Positions 13,288 to 21,326 of a stretch of 64,000 bases of DNA are shown here, piece after piece (the stretch's first letter is position 1; each line of letters opens with the position of its first letter). Origin of the DNA: Sporosarcina globispora (GTDB taxonomy: Bacteria; Bacillota; Bacilli; Bacillales; Cytobacillaceae); contig NZ_LGUF01000007.1 of NCBI RefSeq assembly GCF_001274725.1, positions 1,160,562 to 1,224,561 on the forward strand, in the 5' to 3' direction. The notes under the pieces are model-generated. The model ran no database searches, was not told the DNA's origin, and was given only the letters and a program-made list of their open reading frames with translations. Made by a program: the position numbers and the translations under genes.

Positions 13288-13755
13288 ATGCCAAAAGGAA
13301 CTGGCAAAATGGTTGCGCAAAATAAGAAAGCCTATCATGACTATGCTATAGAAGAAACTTACGAAGCGGGCATTGTACTGCAGGGGACGGAAATTAAATC
13401 GATCCGTGCGGGAAAGGTGAACCTGAAGGACTCATATGCTAGAATTCAAAACAACGAAATCTATCTTTTCGGCATGCATGTCAGCCCATATGAGCAGGGA
13501 AACCGCTATAACCATGATCCGCTAAGGACAAGAAAGCTTCTTTTACATAGAAAAGAAATTAACAAGCTGATTGGTGAGTCGAAGGAAGTCGGCTACTCGA
13601 TCGTTCCATTAAAAATGTACCTCAAAAATGGATATGCAAAAGTTTTAATCGGTCTGGCAAGGGGTAAAAAGAAATATGACAAGCGTGAGGATCTGAAGAA
13701 GAAAGAAGCCAAGCGTGAAGTAGAACGTGCTTTCCGCGAAAGGCAGAAAATGTAA
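13288..13755 (+). CDS. smpB: SsrA-binding protein SmpB
   Basis: It binds tmRNA and places it in the A site of stalled ribosomes. The 155-residue protein begins [19 protein letters not shown], has the beta-barrel core ([43 protein letters not shown]) and the basic C-terminal tail ([20 protein letters not shown]) that mimics the codon-anticodon helix. The ATG at 13288 follows GGGGGAG and gives the family length; the frame is open to 13240. ssrA follows 145 bases later. Confidence 0.97.
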   Translation: MPKGTGKMVAQNKKAYHDYAIEETYEAGIVLQGTEIKSIRAGKVNLKDSYARIQNNEIYLFGMHVSPYEQGNRYNHDPLRTRKLLLHRKEINKLIGESKEVGYSIVPLKMYLKNGYAKVLIGLARGKKKYDKREDLKKKEAKREVERAFRERQKM

Positions 13756-13771
13756 ATCCAGAACCTTACAA

Positions 13772-13799
13772 TTGAAAAATTAGCTCAGTGTGCTATAAT
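13772..13799 (+). promoter_or_regulatory. Promoter of ssrA
   Basis: TTGAAA (13772-13777), a 16-base spacer and TATAAT (13794-13799) with TGC in front. Mature tmRNA begins about 95 bases later, so a 5' leader would be removed by RNase P. Confidence 0.7.
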
Positions 13800-13899
13800 A
13801 GTAATTGTCACAGCGAGTGACACAATCTTTAGCTCATCTATTTCGAGCTTATCCGAACGTCAGCGTGCTGAATAAGATTCGACGCAGACCTATTATAAT

Positions 13900-14259
13900 G
13901 GGGACGCTACGGATTCGACAGGGATAGTTCGAGCTTAGGTTGCGAGTCGAGGGGATCGGCCTCGTTAAAACGTCAAAGCCAATAACTGGCAAAACTCAAA
14001 ACAACTTCGCTTTAGCTGCCTAATAGGCCTTTAGCGGTTCGCCCCTCCATCGCCCATGTGGTAGGGTAGCGGACTCACTCTTAGTGGGCTACGCCGGATT
14101 CCACCGCCTGAGGATGAAGGAAGAGAACAAACAGGCTAGCTGGCCGGACGCCCGTCGATAGGCATAAGGATCAGCGAAGCGCGAATATATCGACTACACT
14201 CGTAGAAGCTTAAGTGCCGATATTTCTGGACGAGGGTTCGACTCCCTCCGTCTCCACCA
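13900..14259 (+). ncRNA. ssrA: Transfer-messenger RNA (tmRNA)
   Basis: It rescues stalled ribosomes and tags the nascent chain. The 5' end GGGGACG pairs with CGTCTCC before the terminal ACCA, forming the tRNA acceptor stem; GGATTCGACAGGGATAG and the T-arm GAGGGTTCGACTCCCTC are diagnostic. The length is 360 bases. The tag reading frame starts with Gly (GGC) at 13988 and ends at a TAA at 14021, so the tag is (A)GKTQNNFALAA, with ALAA as the protease signal. The CCACCA end is encoded and is shared with the terminator stem. Confidence 0.97.
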
Positions 14260-14284
14260 AATACATATTTGGTGGTTTTTTATT
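14254..14284 (+). terminator. Terminator of ssrA overlapping its 3' end
   Basis: CCACCAAAT pairs with ATTTGGTGG around ACAT, followed by TTTTTTATTT. The left arm includes the encoded CCA end. Confidence 0.85.
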
Positions 14285-14295
14285 TGCTGTAACTT

Positions 14296-14359
14296 TAAGC
14301 ATAATATTGTCACTGTGACATTCTTATGCTTAAAAAAGTGCATTACAATATTATGCTTA
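14296..14359. repeat. 15-bp perfect inverted repeat beside ssrA
   Basis: TAAGCATAATATTGT (14296-14310) and ACAATATTATGCTTA (14345-14359) are perfect inverted copies. Between them lie a small palindrome (TGTCACTGTGACA, 14308-14320) and an extra half-copy (CTTATGCTTA, 14323-14332). The 3' end of ssrA is a classic phage/island integration site, so this could be a recombination or regulatory scar. No integrase gene is visible. Confidence 0.55.
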
Positions 14360-15044
14360 AAATCAATTCAAGAATTATTAATAACCAAGCACCAAGCATT
14401 GACTTTTTCATATATTTTTAAATCAATTAAGAAGGACCCATTGTGGTCTTATTTTTTTTGCCTAAATATATAAGAATATTCGGAATTTATTAGAGATAAA
14501 AAGTCCATTAAGTGCCGAAGGGATTACTATAAGTTATTTAGTGTAATACCCTCAATGCTAGTCCTATATTTAGAGTTAACTGGCTTAATTGCATGGTTTG
14601 ATACAAAAAAAATCAGAACATCTATTTTTTCTAGCAACTCTATTTCAAGTTTACATTCTACTCTTTGCTTTACCACTATTTGTGGTACATTCATCTTTCT
14701 TAATTTTAATCGTTAAACATCTTGCCCTTTTGTTGAAAAAATTCAAGCTTCTACAGTTTCATTTTTGACGCTAAGATATGACACCACTCAACACCTTGAT
14801 AATTCAGTCCTTTAAAAACAGTGTTAAACTTTTAAGTTATGACGCTTAGCCATAGCCTAGTGTATTTTTAAATATGAGTTAACGAATTAGATCAATGTAA
14901 TCATGAAATTAAAAACGTTCAAGTCTTATTAATTCAAAAGGTTTCAAGCATAAACTATTTGGATTAGTTTCTTAATCTCCGAATTTAAAAGAAATAATGA
15001 TGTCTATTTTTCTAGTGAATGTTTTTGCGCCTGAGCCTTAATTC
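14360..15044. other. AT-rich stretch without a supported gene
   Basis: About 690 bases between the ssrA flank and the Pho box. The longest plus-strand open frame (about 14494-14716, hydrophobic, encoding KLFSVIPSMLVLYLELTG) has no credible start or binding site. I see only decayed sequence here. Confidence 0.5.
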
Positions 15045-15083
15045 TTAACACTAAATTTACTATCTATTAAAAATAGATTAATA
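15045..15083 (+). promoter_or_regulatory. Pho box: four hexamers with 11-bp period
   Basis: TTAACA (15045), TTTACT (15056), TTAAAA (15067) and TTAATA (15078) are each separated by exactly 5 bases. This is the B. subtilis PhoP-box form (TT[ACT]A[CT]A repeated every 11 bp). TATAAT at 15093-15098 follows as -10. It predicts activation of the phosphatase gene by PhoP~P during phosphate starvation. Confidence 0.85.
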
Positions 15084-15142
15084 TTTTGTGAATATAATAG
15101 GCTTCGTGACATCGATGAAATATTAATTGGGAGGTAACAACA

Positions 15143-16543
15143 TTGTTTAAAAATAAATTAACGAAAAAGTTATTACCAGTAGCTGTTCTTTCAACGGTTG
15201 CTTTCGGTGGTTTAATTAGTGGCGTCTCAAATGTAAATGCAGAGAGGCCTGTTAATAAACAAGTAACTAATAATGCAGATATCAAAAACGTCATTGTTTT
15301 AATCGGTGACGGCATGGGAGGTTCTTTTACTTCCGCTCATCGTTACTTGAAAGACGATAAGGGGACAAAAGTTGTTGAGCGAACAGCATTTGATCAATAC
15401 CTTGTAGGACAGCAAATGACTTATCCGGAAGACCCTGCACAAAACGTAACGGATTCTGCTTCCGCTGCAACTGCGATGTCTGCAGGTATTAAAACCTATA
15501 ACAATGCGATTGCCGTTGACAATGACGGATCAGAAACTAAAACGGTTCTTGAAGCAGCTAGAGAACAAGGAAAAGCGACAGGTCTTGTTGCGACTTCGGA
15601 AATTACACACGCAACACCAGCTTCTTTTGGTTCACATGATGAAAGCCGTAAAAACATGAACGCAATTGCCGATGACTATTTTGATGAAATGGTAAATGGT
15701 GAACATAAAATCGACGTTCTTCTTGGCGGCGGTAAGAGCAACTTTGTTCGTAATGATCGCAATCTGACAGAAGAATTCAAAAAAGACGGATACAGCTATG
15801 TAACAAATCGTGAAGAGATGTTAAAAGATAAAAATGGACAAATTCTTGGTTTATTCGCTGACGGTGGACTTCCAAAGAAAATTGACCGCACAGAAGATAT
15901 TCCTTCATTAGAAGAAATGACAAACACTGCTCTTTCAAAATTAAGCGAAGATAAAGACGGTTTCTTCCTAATGGTAGAAGGAAGCCAGATAGACTGGGCA
16001 GCGCATGACAACGACATCGTTGGTGCAATGAGTGAAATGGACGATTTTGAAAAAGCTTTTAAAGCAGCGATCGAATTCGCGAAAAAGGATAAGCACACGT
16101 TAGTAGTAGCAACGGCTGACCATTCTACTGGCGGATTTACCATCGGTGCAGACGGCATCTACAACTGGTTCAGCGAACCAATCAAAGCAGCAAAACGCAC
16201 ACCTGACTTTATGGCACAAGAAATTGCTAACGGTGCAGATGTTGAAGCAACATTGAAAAAGTATATTGATCAAAATGTCTTAGCATTAACAACAGAAGAA
16301 ATCCAATCAGTTAAAGATGCTGCCGTTACAAAGAAAGTTCTAGACATCGACAATGCGATCGAAGTTATTTTCAATAAGCGTTCTCATACTGGCTGGACAA
16401 CAGGCGGACATACAGGTGAAGATGTTCCTGTATTTGCATACGGACCGGCAAGTGAAAAATTTGCTGGACAAATCAATAACACGGATATCGCAAAAAATGT
16501 CTTTGATGTTTTAAAATACGACATTAAAATCGAAGATAAATAA
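15143..16543 (+). CDS. Secreted alkaline phosphatase
   Basis: A phosphomonoesterase of the PhoA family that frees phosphate outside the cell. The 466-residue protein begins with a signal peptide (KNKLTKKLLPVAVLSTVAFG, cleavage probably after NVNA). It has LIGDGMGG (first metal Asp), the nucleophile region VTDSASAATAMSAGIKTYNN, EITHATPASFGSH, LMVEGSQIDWAAHDND, VVATADHSTGGF and the final metal His in HTGWTTGGHTGEDVPVFAYG. The TTG start follows GGGAGG at 15129. A Pho box lies upstream and a strong terminator follows. B. subtilis has two such enzymes (phoA, phoB); I cannot say which this matches. Confidence 0.95.
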   Translation: MFKNKLTKKLLPVAVLSTVAFGGLISGVSNVNAERPVNKQVTNNADIKNVIVLIGDGMGGSFTSAHRYLKDDKGTKVVERTAFDQYLVGQQMTYPEDPAQNVTDSASAATAMSAGIKTYNNAIAVDNDGSETKTVLEAAREQGKATGLVATSEITHATPASFGSHDESRKNMNAIADDYFDEMVNGEHKIDVLLGGGKSNFVRNDRNLTEEFKKDGYSYVTNREEMLKDKNGQILGLFADGGLPKKIDRTEDIPSLEEMTNTALSKLSEDKDGFFLMVEGSQIDWAAHDNDIVGAMSEMDDFEKAFKAAIEFAKKDKHTLVVATADHSTGGFTIGADGIYNWFSEPIKAAKRTPDFMAQEIANGADVEATLKKYIDQNVLALTTEEIQSVKDAAVTKKVLDIDNAIEVIFNKRSHTGWTTGGHTGEDVPVFAYGPASEKFAGQINNTDIAKNVFDVLKYDIKIEDK

Positions 16544-16561
16544 AAAATAACTGGATAAAAT

Positions 16562-16605
16562 AAAAGTCTCCCGTCGCTTCCATAAAAACGGCGGGAGACT
16601 TTTTT
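16562..16605 (+). terminator. Terminator after the alkaline phosphatase
   Basis: AAAAGTCTCCCG pairs with CGGGAGACTTTT; six T follow. Confidence 0.85.
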
Positions 16606-16634
16606 GAAGATAGAAATCATATGGAGGAATCAAA

Positions 16635-17411
16635 ATGAAACAAATTCTTTCAATGCTACTTTTGATCACACTGCTAGTAGGCTGTTCATCAAATGCCCTT
16701 CCTAAAAATAATGAAACAAATAAAGAAAACGAAGCCCAGACAGAAAACAACGTGAACGAAAAGAATGATGAAACTGCTCAGCAAAAGAATCAGGAGCAAA
16801 CTGAGAATAAGACTGACGAGTATCAGCCAAACCCTCAAGTAACGGATGACCGATCATTGCAAAAGGTTGGTCAAACGCATGAAGATGATAAAGGTGAAGC
16901 CACTTTAAAAGCAATTAAAAACGTCAACAAAACTTATGAAGTTGGACCGATTGAATTAACCGTAAAAGAGATGAAATTGATTCATTTAAGACCTAGCTAC
17001 GGTATGATCGATTATTTTCATGTGTTAACACATGAAGAGGAATTTGATTTTATTAAAGTTTTCGTTGAGATCAAAAACAATTCCCCAGAGAAAGTGAATT
17101 TTGCACCGATTGCACTACTTAAAACGAACACAGGCGAAACATTTGATTGGGAAAAAGATATTTACCTTGAAGAGTTAAACGGTGAAATTGAAGGTAATGC
17201 CACCAAGTTTGGAAATCTTGGCTTTATTGTGAATGCAACAGATGCTCATAAAGAGGAGCACAGTGAGGAAACAGGTGGTCAAAGCCATGAAGAAGAACAT
17301 AGCGATGATGAAGTAAAGAACATAGAGTGGATTGAAATAACGACAAGTGATGTGTTTGATCAAAACAATAAAAAAATCAGTGAATCGCAAAAGATTAAAA
17401 TTAAATTTTAA
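16635..17411 (+). CDS. Lipoprotein with DUF4352-like domain
   Basis: A 258-residue membrane-anchored lipoprotein: a signal peptide ending in the lipobox LLVGC (Cys near residue 17), a hydrophilic linker rich in Asn, Glu and Gln (about residues 20-85), then a beta-rich domain (YEVGPIELTVKEMKLIH, FIKVFVEIKNNSPEKVNF) of the kind seen in DUF4352/telomeric-repeat-factor-like Bacillus lipoproteins. Near residues 200-220 there is a His/Glu-rich insert (HKEEHSEETGGQSHEEEHSD) that could bind metal. GGAGG precedes the ATG. The function is unknown; a periplasmic-side binding or adhesion role is a guess. Confidence 0.75.
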   Translation: MKQILSMLLLITLLVGCSSNALPKNNETNKENEAQTENNVNEKNDETAQQKNQEQTENKTDEYQPNPQVTDDRSLQKVGQTHEDDKGEATLKAIKNVNKTYEVGPIELTVKEMKLIHLRPSYGMIDYFHVLTHEEEFDFIKVFVEIKNNSPEKVNFAPIALLKTNTGETFDWEKDIYLEELNGEIEGNATKFGNLGFIVNATDAHKEEHSEETGGQSHEEEHSDDEVKNIEWIEITTSDVFDQNNKKISESQKIKIKF

Positions 17412-17417
17412 TAAAAA

Positions 17418-17448
17418 TCTCTCGCAGCAATTTCGGGAGACTTTTATA
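17418..17448 (+). terminator. Terminator after the lipoprotein
   Basis: TCTCTCG pairs with CGGGAGA (one G-U), followed by CTTTTAT. The stem resembles the terminator at 16562-16605. Confidence 0.65.
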
Positions 17449-17661
17449 TGTTGGAAAGTTCTTTTTGGAATTCTGTTGAGAAAACTTCAAGACAATTGCA
17501 ATGAATTCTAATCTTGCCCCATTAATTGAATAGCTTATAGCTTCTATTCACTGTCACGTTTTTCTCGCACTAATAGGGGTAGTACCAGCGTTCGTGTAAC
17601 CAGGGGCAAAGTAAACTGTCAAAATTATTTATTTTTTTCCCTTGATTTCTAGTTAGACTCA

Positions 17662-18020
17662 TTATTTTTTTAATTTCCGATATAATGTCATTCTGGAGAT
17701 CCCGGCTTTCTCTGCAGCATCCGTGCGACTCAACCCCTGGTCCATAAGGTAGAGAGCATAATTAACCTTTTCTTCATCTGTTTTCGGTCTTCCCGGATAT
17801 TTTCCTCTTTTCCTAGCAGCTTGAATCCCTTCCTTTGTCCGTTCAGAAGTTAAGTCTCTTTCAAATTGAGCAATTCCGGTGAAAATGGTAAACAGCATTT
17901 TTCCGTGAGCCGTTGTTGTGTCTAACCAGGTTTCCTTTAAACTTTTTAGATGAGCTCCTTTTTTGGCAATGAGTTCTGTAATTTCGATGAGCTCCTTTGT
18001 GGACCGTGACAAACGAGTCG
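17662..18020 (-). pseudogene. Serine recombinase (resolvase/invertase), N-terminally truncated
   Basis: The 116-residue remnant starts at the middle of the catalytic domain: RLSRSTKELIEI, the E-helix region (TTAHGKMLFTIFTGIAQFERDLTSERTKEGI) and then the C-terminal HTH (LSRTDAAEKAGISRMTLYRKLKK). The first about 65 residues, including the nucleophilic Ser (usually in Y.RVS), are missing. Family-like codons continue on the minus strand to about 18020, where the IS3-type orfA begins on the opposite strand, so the gene was cut there. It cannot be active. Confidence 0.85.
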
Positions 18021-18322
18021 GGACAAGAGTCCATTATCCAGAAGAAATAAAGTGGGAAGCGATTAAGTTAAAGCAAAAGGGATTAAGCAATCAGGCGATT
18101 ATGGATCAGCTTGGCATTAAAAATGTTTCACAAATCAAAACTTGGATGAAATGGCATAGAGAGGGTCAGGTTCACCGATTTTCTCAGCCTGTAGGCAAAC
18201 AGTACGCTTATGGCAAGTGCCTAGACGGATTAAGTGAAGTGGACGAATTAAGAAGGAAGAACAAACAATTGGAGATGCAGCTGGAAATTTTAAAAAAGTA
18301 TCTCCTCCAAGAAATAAATTAA
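17999..18322 (+). pseudogene. IS3-family transposase OrfA remnant
   Basis: The protein GTRVHYPEEIKWEAIKLKQ, an HTH (SNQAIMDQLGIKNVSQIKTW), HRFSQPVGKQYAYGK and a leucine-zipper-like tail (LRRKNKQLEMQLEILKKYL) match OrfA proteins of IS3/IS150-type elements. The frame is open from 17963, but the family-like part starts at about 18020; GTG at 17999 is a possible start. OrfB with the DDE integrase domain, expected in the -1 frame, is absent, and no terminal inverted repeats could be assigned. It is a dead IS that truncated the adjacent recombinase. Confidence 0.75.
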
Positions 18323-18410
18323 TCGGTAGCCCCTAAGCTCCTTGTAATGTCATAGGTTCCCTTGTTAAACGGGATCCATGTCCCAACCAGCCAGAAACAT
18401 GTTTATACAA

Positions 18411-18712
18411 GTAGGGGGCGAACAGTTTTGCTGACTGGATCAAGTCCCACGGGCGCTGCGTTCTACCCCGACTACCGCTATCATAAGACCATATAGAAAA
18501 AGGTCAACCAGAAATATCTGGCTAAGCTTATATTACGATCGGGCGCGATTGTTGCAGAAAACTTAGATTTTTAAACGACTTTATTATTAAGTCTACGAAG
18601 TGTTATTCAGCAATTGTACTAAAAATTAAACAACCTTATTTTTACACCGTCCATATTTGTGGACGGTGTAATGCGTATTTGAAGCTTCAAAATTAAACAT
18701 ATTTATTGTCAC
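18411..18712 (+). repeat. Diverged ~300-bp dispersed repeat, copy 1
   Basis: It aligns along its length with 36829-37115. Shared blocks in order: a TAGGGGG start, AGTCCCA-GGGCGCT, a CCCG-CTACCG block, GGTCAACCAGAAATAT with its inverted partner, GGGCGC, and AAAATTAAA followed by ACTTTATTGTCA-like tails. It has no open frame and carries strong local hairpins. It follows the IS3 orfA remnant here but stands alone at the other locus. The origin is unclear: an old element, a MITE, or a structured RNA. Confidence 0.6.
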
Positions 18713-19227
18713 GTATCAATAACATCAAGGGGTTTTTTAAGCATAAAAATGTCCAGAGTTAAAAAATAAAGCAAGAGGTTGCCAAAAGTAATAAAACTAC
18801 ATGTATTTAATGAGTGGTGCTTTTTTCTTTGTCATTTTTTTAAAAAAGATTAGTCAAGATAAAACAGTAGATCCCTTACATACTAAGGTTTTACAAGATT
18901 TAACTTTATTTACTTTCAAAACCGATATTAATGGCTGTTGTAAAGGATGTTGGGGCAACAATCGTGGGAGCGCTTTAAACAAATATCGAAGATAATTTTT
19001 TAAACCATATGTTAACCTCTGCTTCCTGCCTCCTCAGAAACTTAGTAAACAAAAAAGTAACTTATCTCTTACTAAATAAACAATTTTTTTGTCAAAAGGG
19101 CTGCTGCATCATATCGGTGTACGTTTCTAATTTGAGAAAATAGGTCACATTTTCCAAAAGGTAATTTAAACACAACAAGGATTAATAATGTCAAAATCGT
19201 TTTAATTCCCCGCTTTTAATTATTATA
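18713..19227. other. Stretch without a supported gene
   Basis: AT-rich. A 64-codon open frame at 18801-18995 has no binding site and a peptide unlike any family I know. I see nothing else. Confidence 0.45.
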
Positions 19228-19900
19228 GTCTAAATTTTGAAACTCCCTCTGTAGAGTTGTCTTATAAGTCAATACTTGTGTAACTGCTCCCATCAAGTCT
19301 TTATGTACTGCATATACTCCTGCTCTGTAATTAAAGGAGTAATTAGTGGGGTTGAGGGAGTCTTAATTTCCATCAGCACTGCATCTTTTTATAAGGAATT
19401 TGCATTTAAGAAATCAACAAGCCTGCAACTATCATTGTTGATAGTTGCAGGCTCCTACATAAGCTTCATCATTAATCAAAACAGTTGGGTTAGAAAAAAT
19501 CTGACTAAGAATCCAAGTATTTTCTTTCAAGACACTTTGCCAAAATTTTTCAAGGGTATTATGTTTGCTACTATCCAAACAGATAATACTTTTTTAAAAT
19601 TTGCTATTCCAACAAGAGTATTAAGTTGGTCTAAATCTTTCTCTTGCAGGTTTTTAAGCTTGTCAATTATTTTATTTGGCTTATCATGTGTAACAATCCA
19701 CTCCAATGTTTTCACTAGTGCCTCACTATTATCATCCTCTAATAGTTGAGTAAACAGATCCGTGTTACCTTCGAACATTTCAATCAGTCTTTCAATATCT
19801 GGACTGCTCTTGAAAAGCTGAAATCCTCCATACCTAACCCCATACTTTTCATGTACTGCATAGTGTTTGAATTTCTCTTGTGAGAGTCAGCATAGACGGT
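19228..19900 (-). pseudogene. Relic of a Shedu-type (SduA, DUF4263) defence nuclease
   Basis: Read on the minus strand in three frames, the region gives an ordered series of DUF4263-like blocks: FKHYAVHEKYGVRYGGFQLF; IERLIEMFEGNTDLF and LVGIANFKKVLSVW; then, after a +1 shift, EKFWQSVLKENTWILSQIF and INDEAYVG; then a hairpin; then LVDFLNANSL-stop-KDAVLMEIKTPSTPLI, which has the nuclease Asp and the Glu-x-Lys; then, after another shift, NYRAGVYAVHKDLMGAVTQV. At least two frameshifts and several stops make it non-functional. Assignment is from recalled family motifs, not a search. Confidence 0.65.
19421..19452. repeat. Perfect 14-bp hairpin inside the Shedu relic
   Basis: GCCTGCAACTATCA and TGATAGTTGCAGGC flank a TTGT loop. 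It falls exactly between the YVG and LVDFL blocks of the relic, where the intact family has a short Gly-rich stretch. Confidence 0.7.
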
Positions 19901-20008
19901 ATTCGTAAGAAAAAAACGATGTAAAAAGTACATCAAATGCCCAGATTAAAGACTTATAATTATAAATTTTCGTATAATTCTGTTTTTAGTAATGTTAAAT
20001 AAAAATAA
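19901..20008. other. Spacer before the inositol locus
   Basis: No gene is seen. The minus-strand frame may hold a few more decayed codons of the Shedu relic (a TNTVYADSH-like stretch). Confidence 0.35.
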
Positions 20009-20069
20009 TTGACTGAAAGCTTTATTAATAATAAGATTTATGTAGAGATAATCAAAACATACCCAAAAG
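20009..20069 (+). promoter_or_regulatory. iol promoter P1 with IolR boxes
   Basis: TTGACT (20009-20014), a 17-base spacer and TAAGAT (20032-20037), then two 11-bp boxes, ATAATCAAAAC (20048) and ATACCCAAAAG (20059). The boxes fit the first nine positions of the reported IolR consensus WRAYCAADARD apart from one base in the second. A cre-like TGAAAGC overlaps the spacer. Confidence 0.8.
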
Positions 20070-20131
20070 TTGATATACACTTGAGGTTGTCATCAAATCT
20101 CATATCACAAACTGATCTTTTTAATAAATTA

Positions 20132-20146
20132 TGAAAGCGCTTATCA
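20132..20146 (+). promoter_or_regulatory. cre site in the P1 leader
   Basis: TGAAAGCGCTTATCA is close to the CcpA consensus (TGWAARCGYTWNCW). Its place between the promoter and the first gene suggests roadblock repression by CcpA. Confidence 0.6.
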
Positions 20147-20168
20147 AGCAGATAAAAGGAGGATCACC

Positions 20169-21191
20169 ATGAACGAAGTTAGAGTAGGGATTGTTGGATT
20201 AGGTAGACTTGGAAGAACACATGCAATAAATCTAGCTCAAAATGTTCCGGGTGCAAAATTAGTAGCAGCCTGCAGCTTTGTAGAAGATGAACTGGAATAC
20301 GCTAAAAGGGAACTAGGAGTAACAGAAACATATAAATCCTTTGAAGAAATGGCTGCAAGCCCAAATCTTGATGCAGTATGTATCGTTTCACCATCCGGGT
20401 ACCATCCGGAACAAATTCGATTAGCGATGGAAAAAGGCCTGCATGTATTCAGTGAAAAGCCAATTGGATTAGATATTGAAGATATTGAAAAAACAATGGA
20501 AGTTATCAAGGCTCATCCTGATCAAGTATTCCAGCTTGGATTTATGAGAAGATACGATGAATCCTATCAATATGCTAAAAAGATGGTAGACGAAGGGCAA
20601 TTAGGTGAACTAACAGTTGTTCGCTGCTACGGTATAGATCCAAGTTCTGGATTGGAGAGCTTCGTCAATTTTGCCCGAAACAGCAATAGCGGAGGGCTAT
20701 TCTCAGATATGTCCATCCATGATATTGACTTGGTAAGATGGTTTACGAAAAAGGAAGTCAGCCGTGTGTGGGCGATGGGTAAAAACGCTGCTTATCCGGA
20801 GCTCGATGAATTAAATGAATTAGAAACCGGCGCAGCTATGATGCAACTGGAAGATAAAACAATGGCCATTTTAGTTGCAGGACGAAATGCGGCGCATGGT
20901 TATCATGTAGAAACAGAATTAATTGGAACAAAGGGAATGCTTCGTGTAGCTGCTGCGCCAGAGAAAAACCTGGTAACGGTCTTTGATGAAAATGGTGCAG
21001 TAAGACCTACATCACAGAACTTCCCTGAGCGCTTTAGTGATGCGTTTGTTCATGAAATGAAGGAATTTATTTCTTGTATTAAAGAAAAACGCCAGCCGGA
21101 AGTAGGTGCTATTGATGGTCTGCAAAGTACTAAAGTAGCAATTGCATGCCAACAATCTGTTGAAGCAAATCAAATTGTTGAAGTTAAGTAA
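20169..21191 (+). CDS. Inositol dehydrogenase-type oxidoreductase (Gfo/Idh/MocA), paralogue 1
   Basis: An NAD(P)-dependent oxidoreductase of 340 residues. The N-terminal Rossmann fold has VGIVGLGRLGRTHAINL; SEKPIGLD carries the family EKP motif; the catalytic GGLFSDMSIHDIDLVRWF supplies the Asp/His pair; GFMRRYDESY binds the sugar. The family oxidises inositol isomers to inososes. Position at the head of an IolR-controlled locus points to myo-, scyllo- or chiro-inositol as substrate. A second paralogue at 24063 looks more like canonical IolG, so this one may act on another isomer. AAAGGAGG precedes the ATG. Confidence 0.85.
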   Translation: MNEVRVGIVGLGRLGRTHAINLAQNVPGAKLVAACSFVEDELEYAKRELGVTETYKSFEEMAASPNLDAVCIVSPSGYHPEQIRLAMEKGLHVFSEKPIGLDIEDIEKTMEVIKAHPDQVFQLGFMRRYDESYQYAKKMVDEGQLGELTVVRCYGIDPSSGLESFVNFARNSNSGGLFSDMSIHDIDLVRWFTKKEVSRVWAMGKNAAYPELDELNELETGAAMMQLEDKTMAILVAGRNAAHGYHVETELIGTKGMLRVAAAPEKNLVTVFDENGAVRPTSQNFPERFSDAFVHEMKEFISCIKEKRQPEVGAIDGLQSTKVAIACQQSVEANQIVEVK

Positions 21192-21326
21192 TATCCAATT
21201 TATAGAAGATCAAAAAAGGGAATCCATCGCACAATGGATTCCTGAAAATAAAAAAATACATGTAAACAATAGTATACCCTATTTAAACAGCAAATCATCC
21301 ATTCATTTTCAGGGAGGAAATAAATA

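Noticed and set aside
14494..14716. Hydrophobic open stretch after ssrA as a membrane-protein gene
   Set aside because: There is no start codon with a binding site and the frame is short; it may be an eroded relic but cannot be supported.
18801..18995. 64-codon frame in the island
   Set aside because: Poor start context and low-complexity hydrophobic beginning; no family resemblance.
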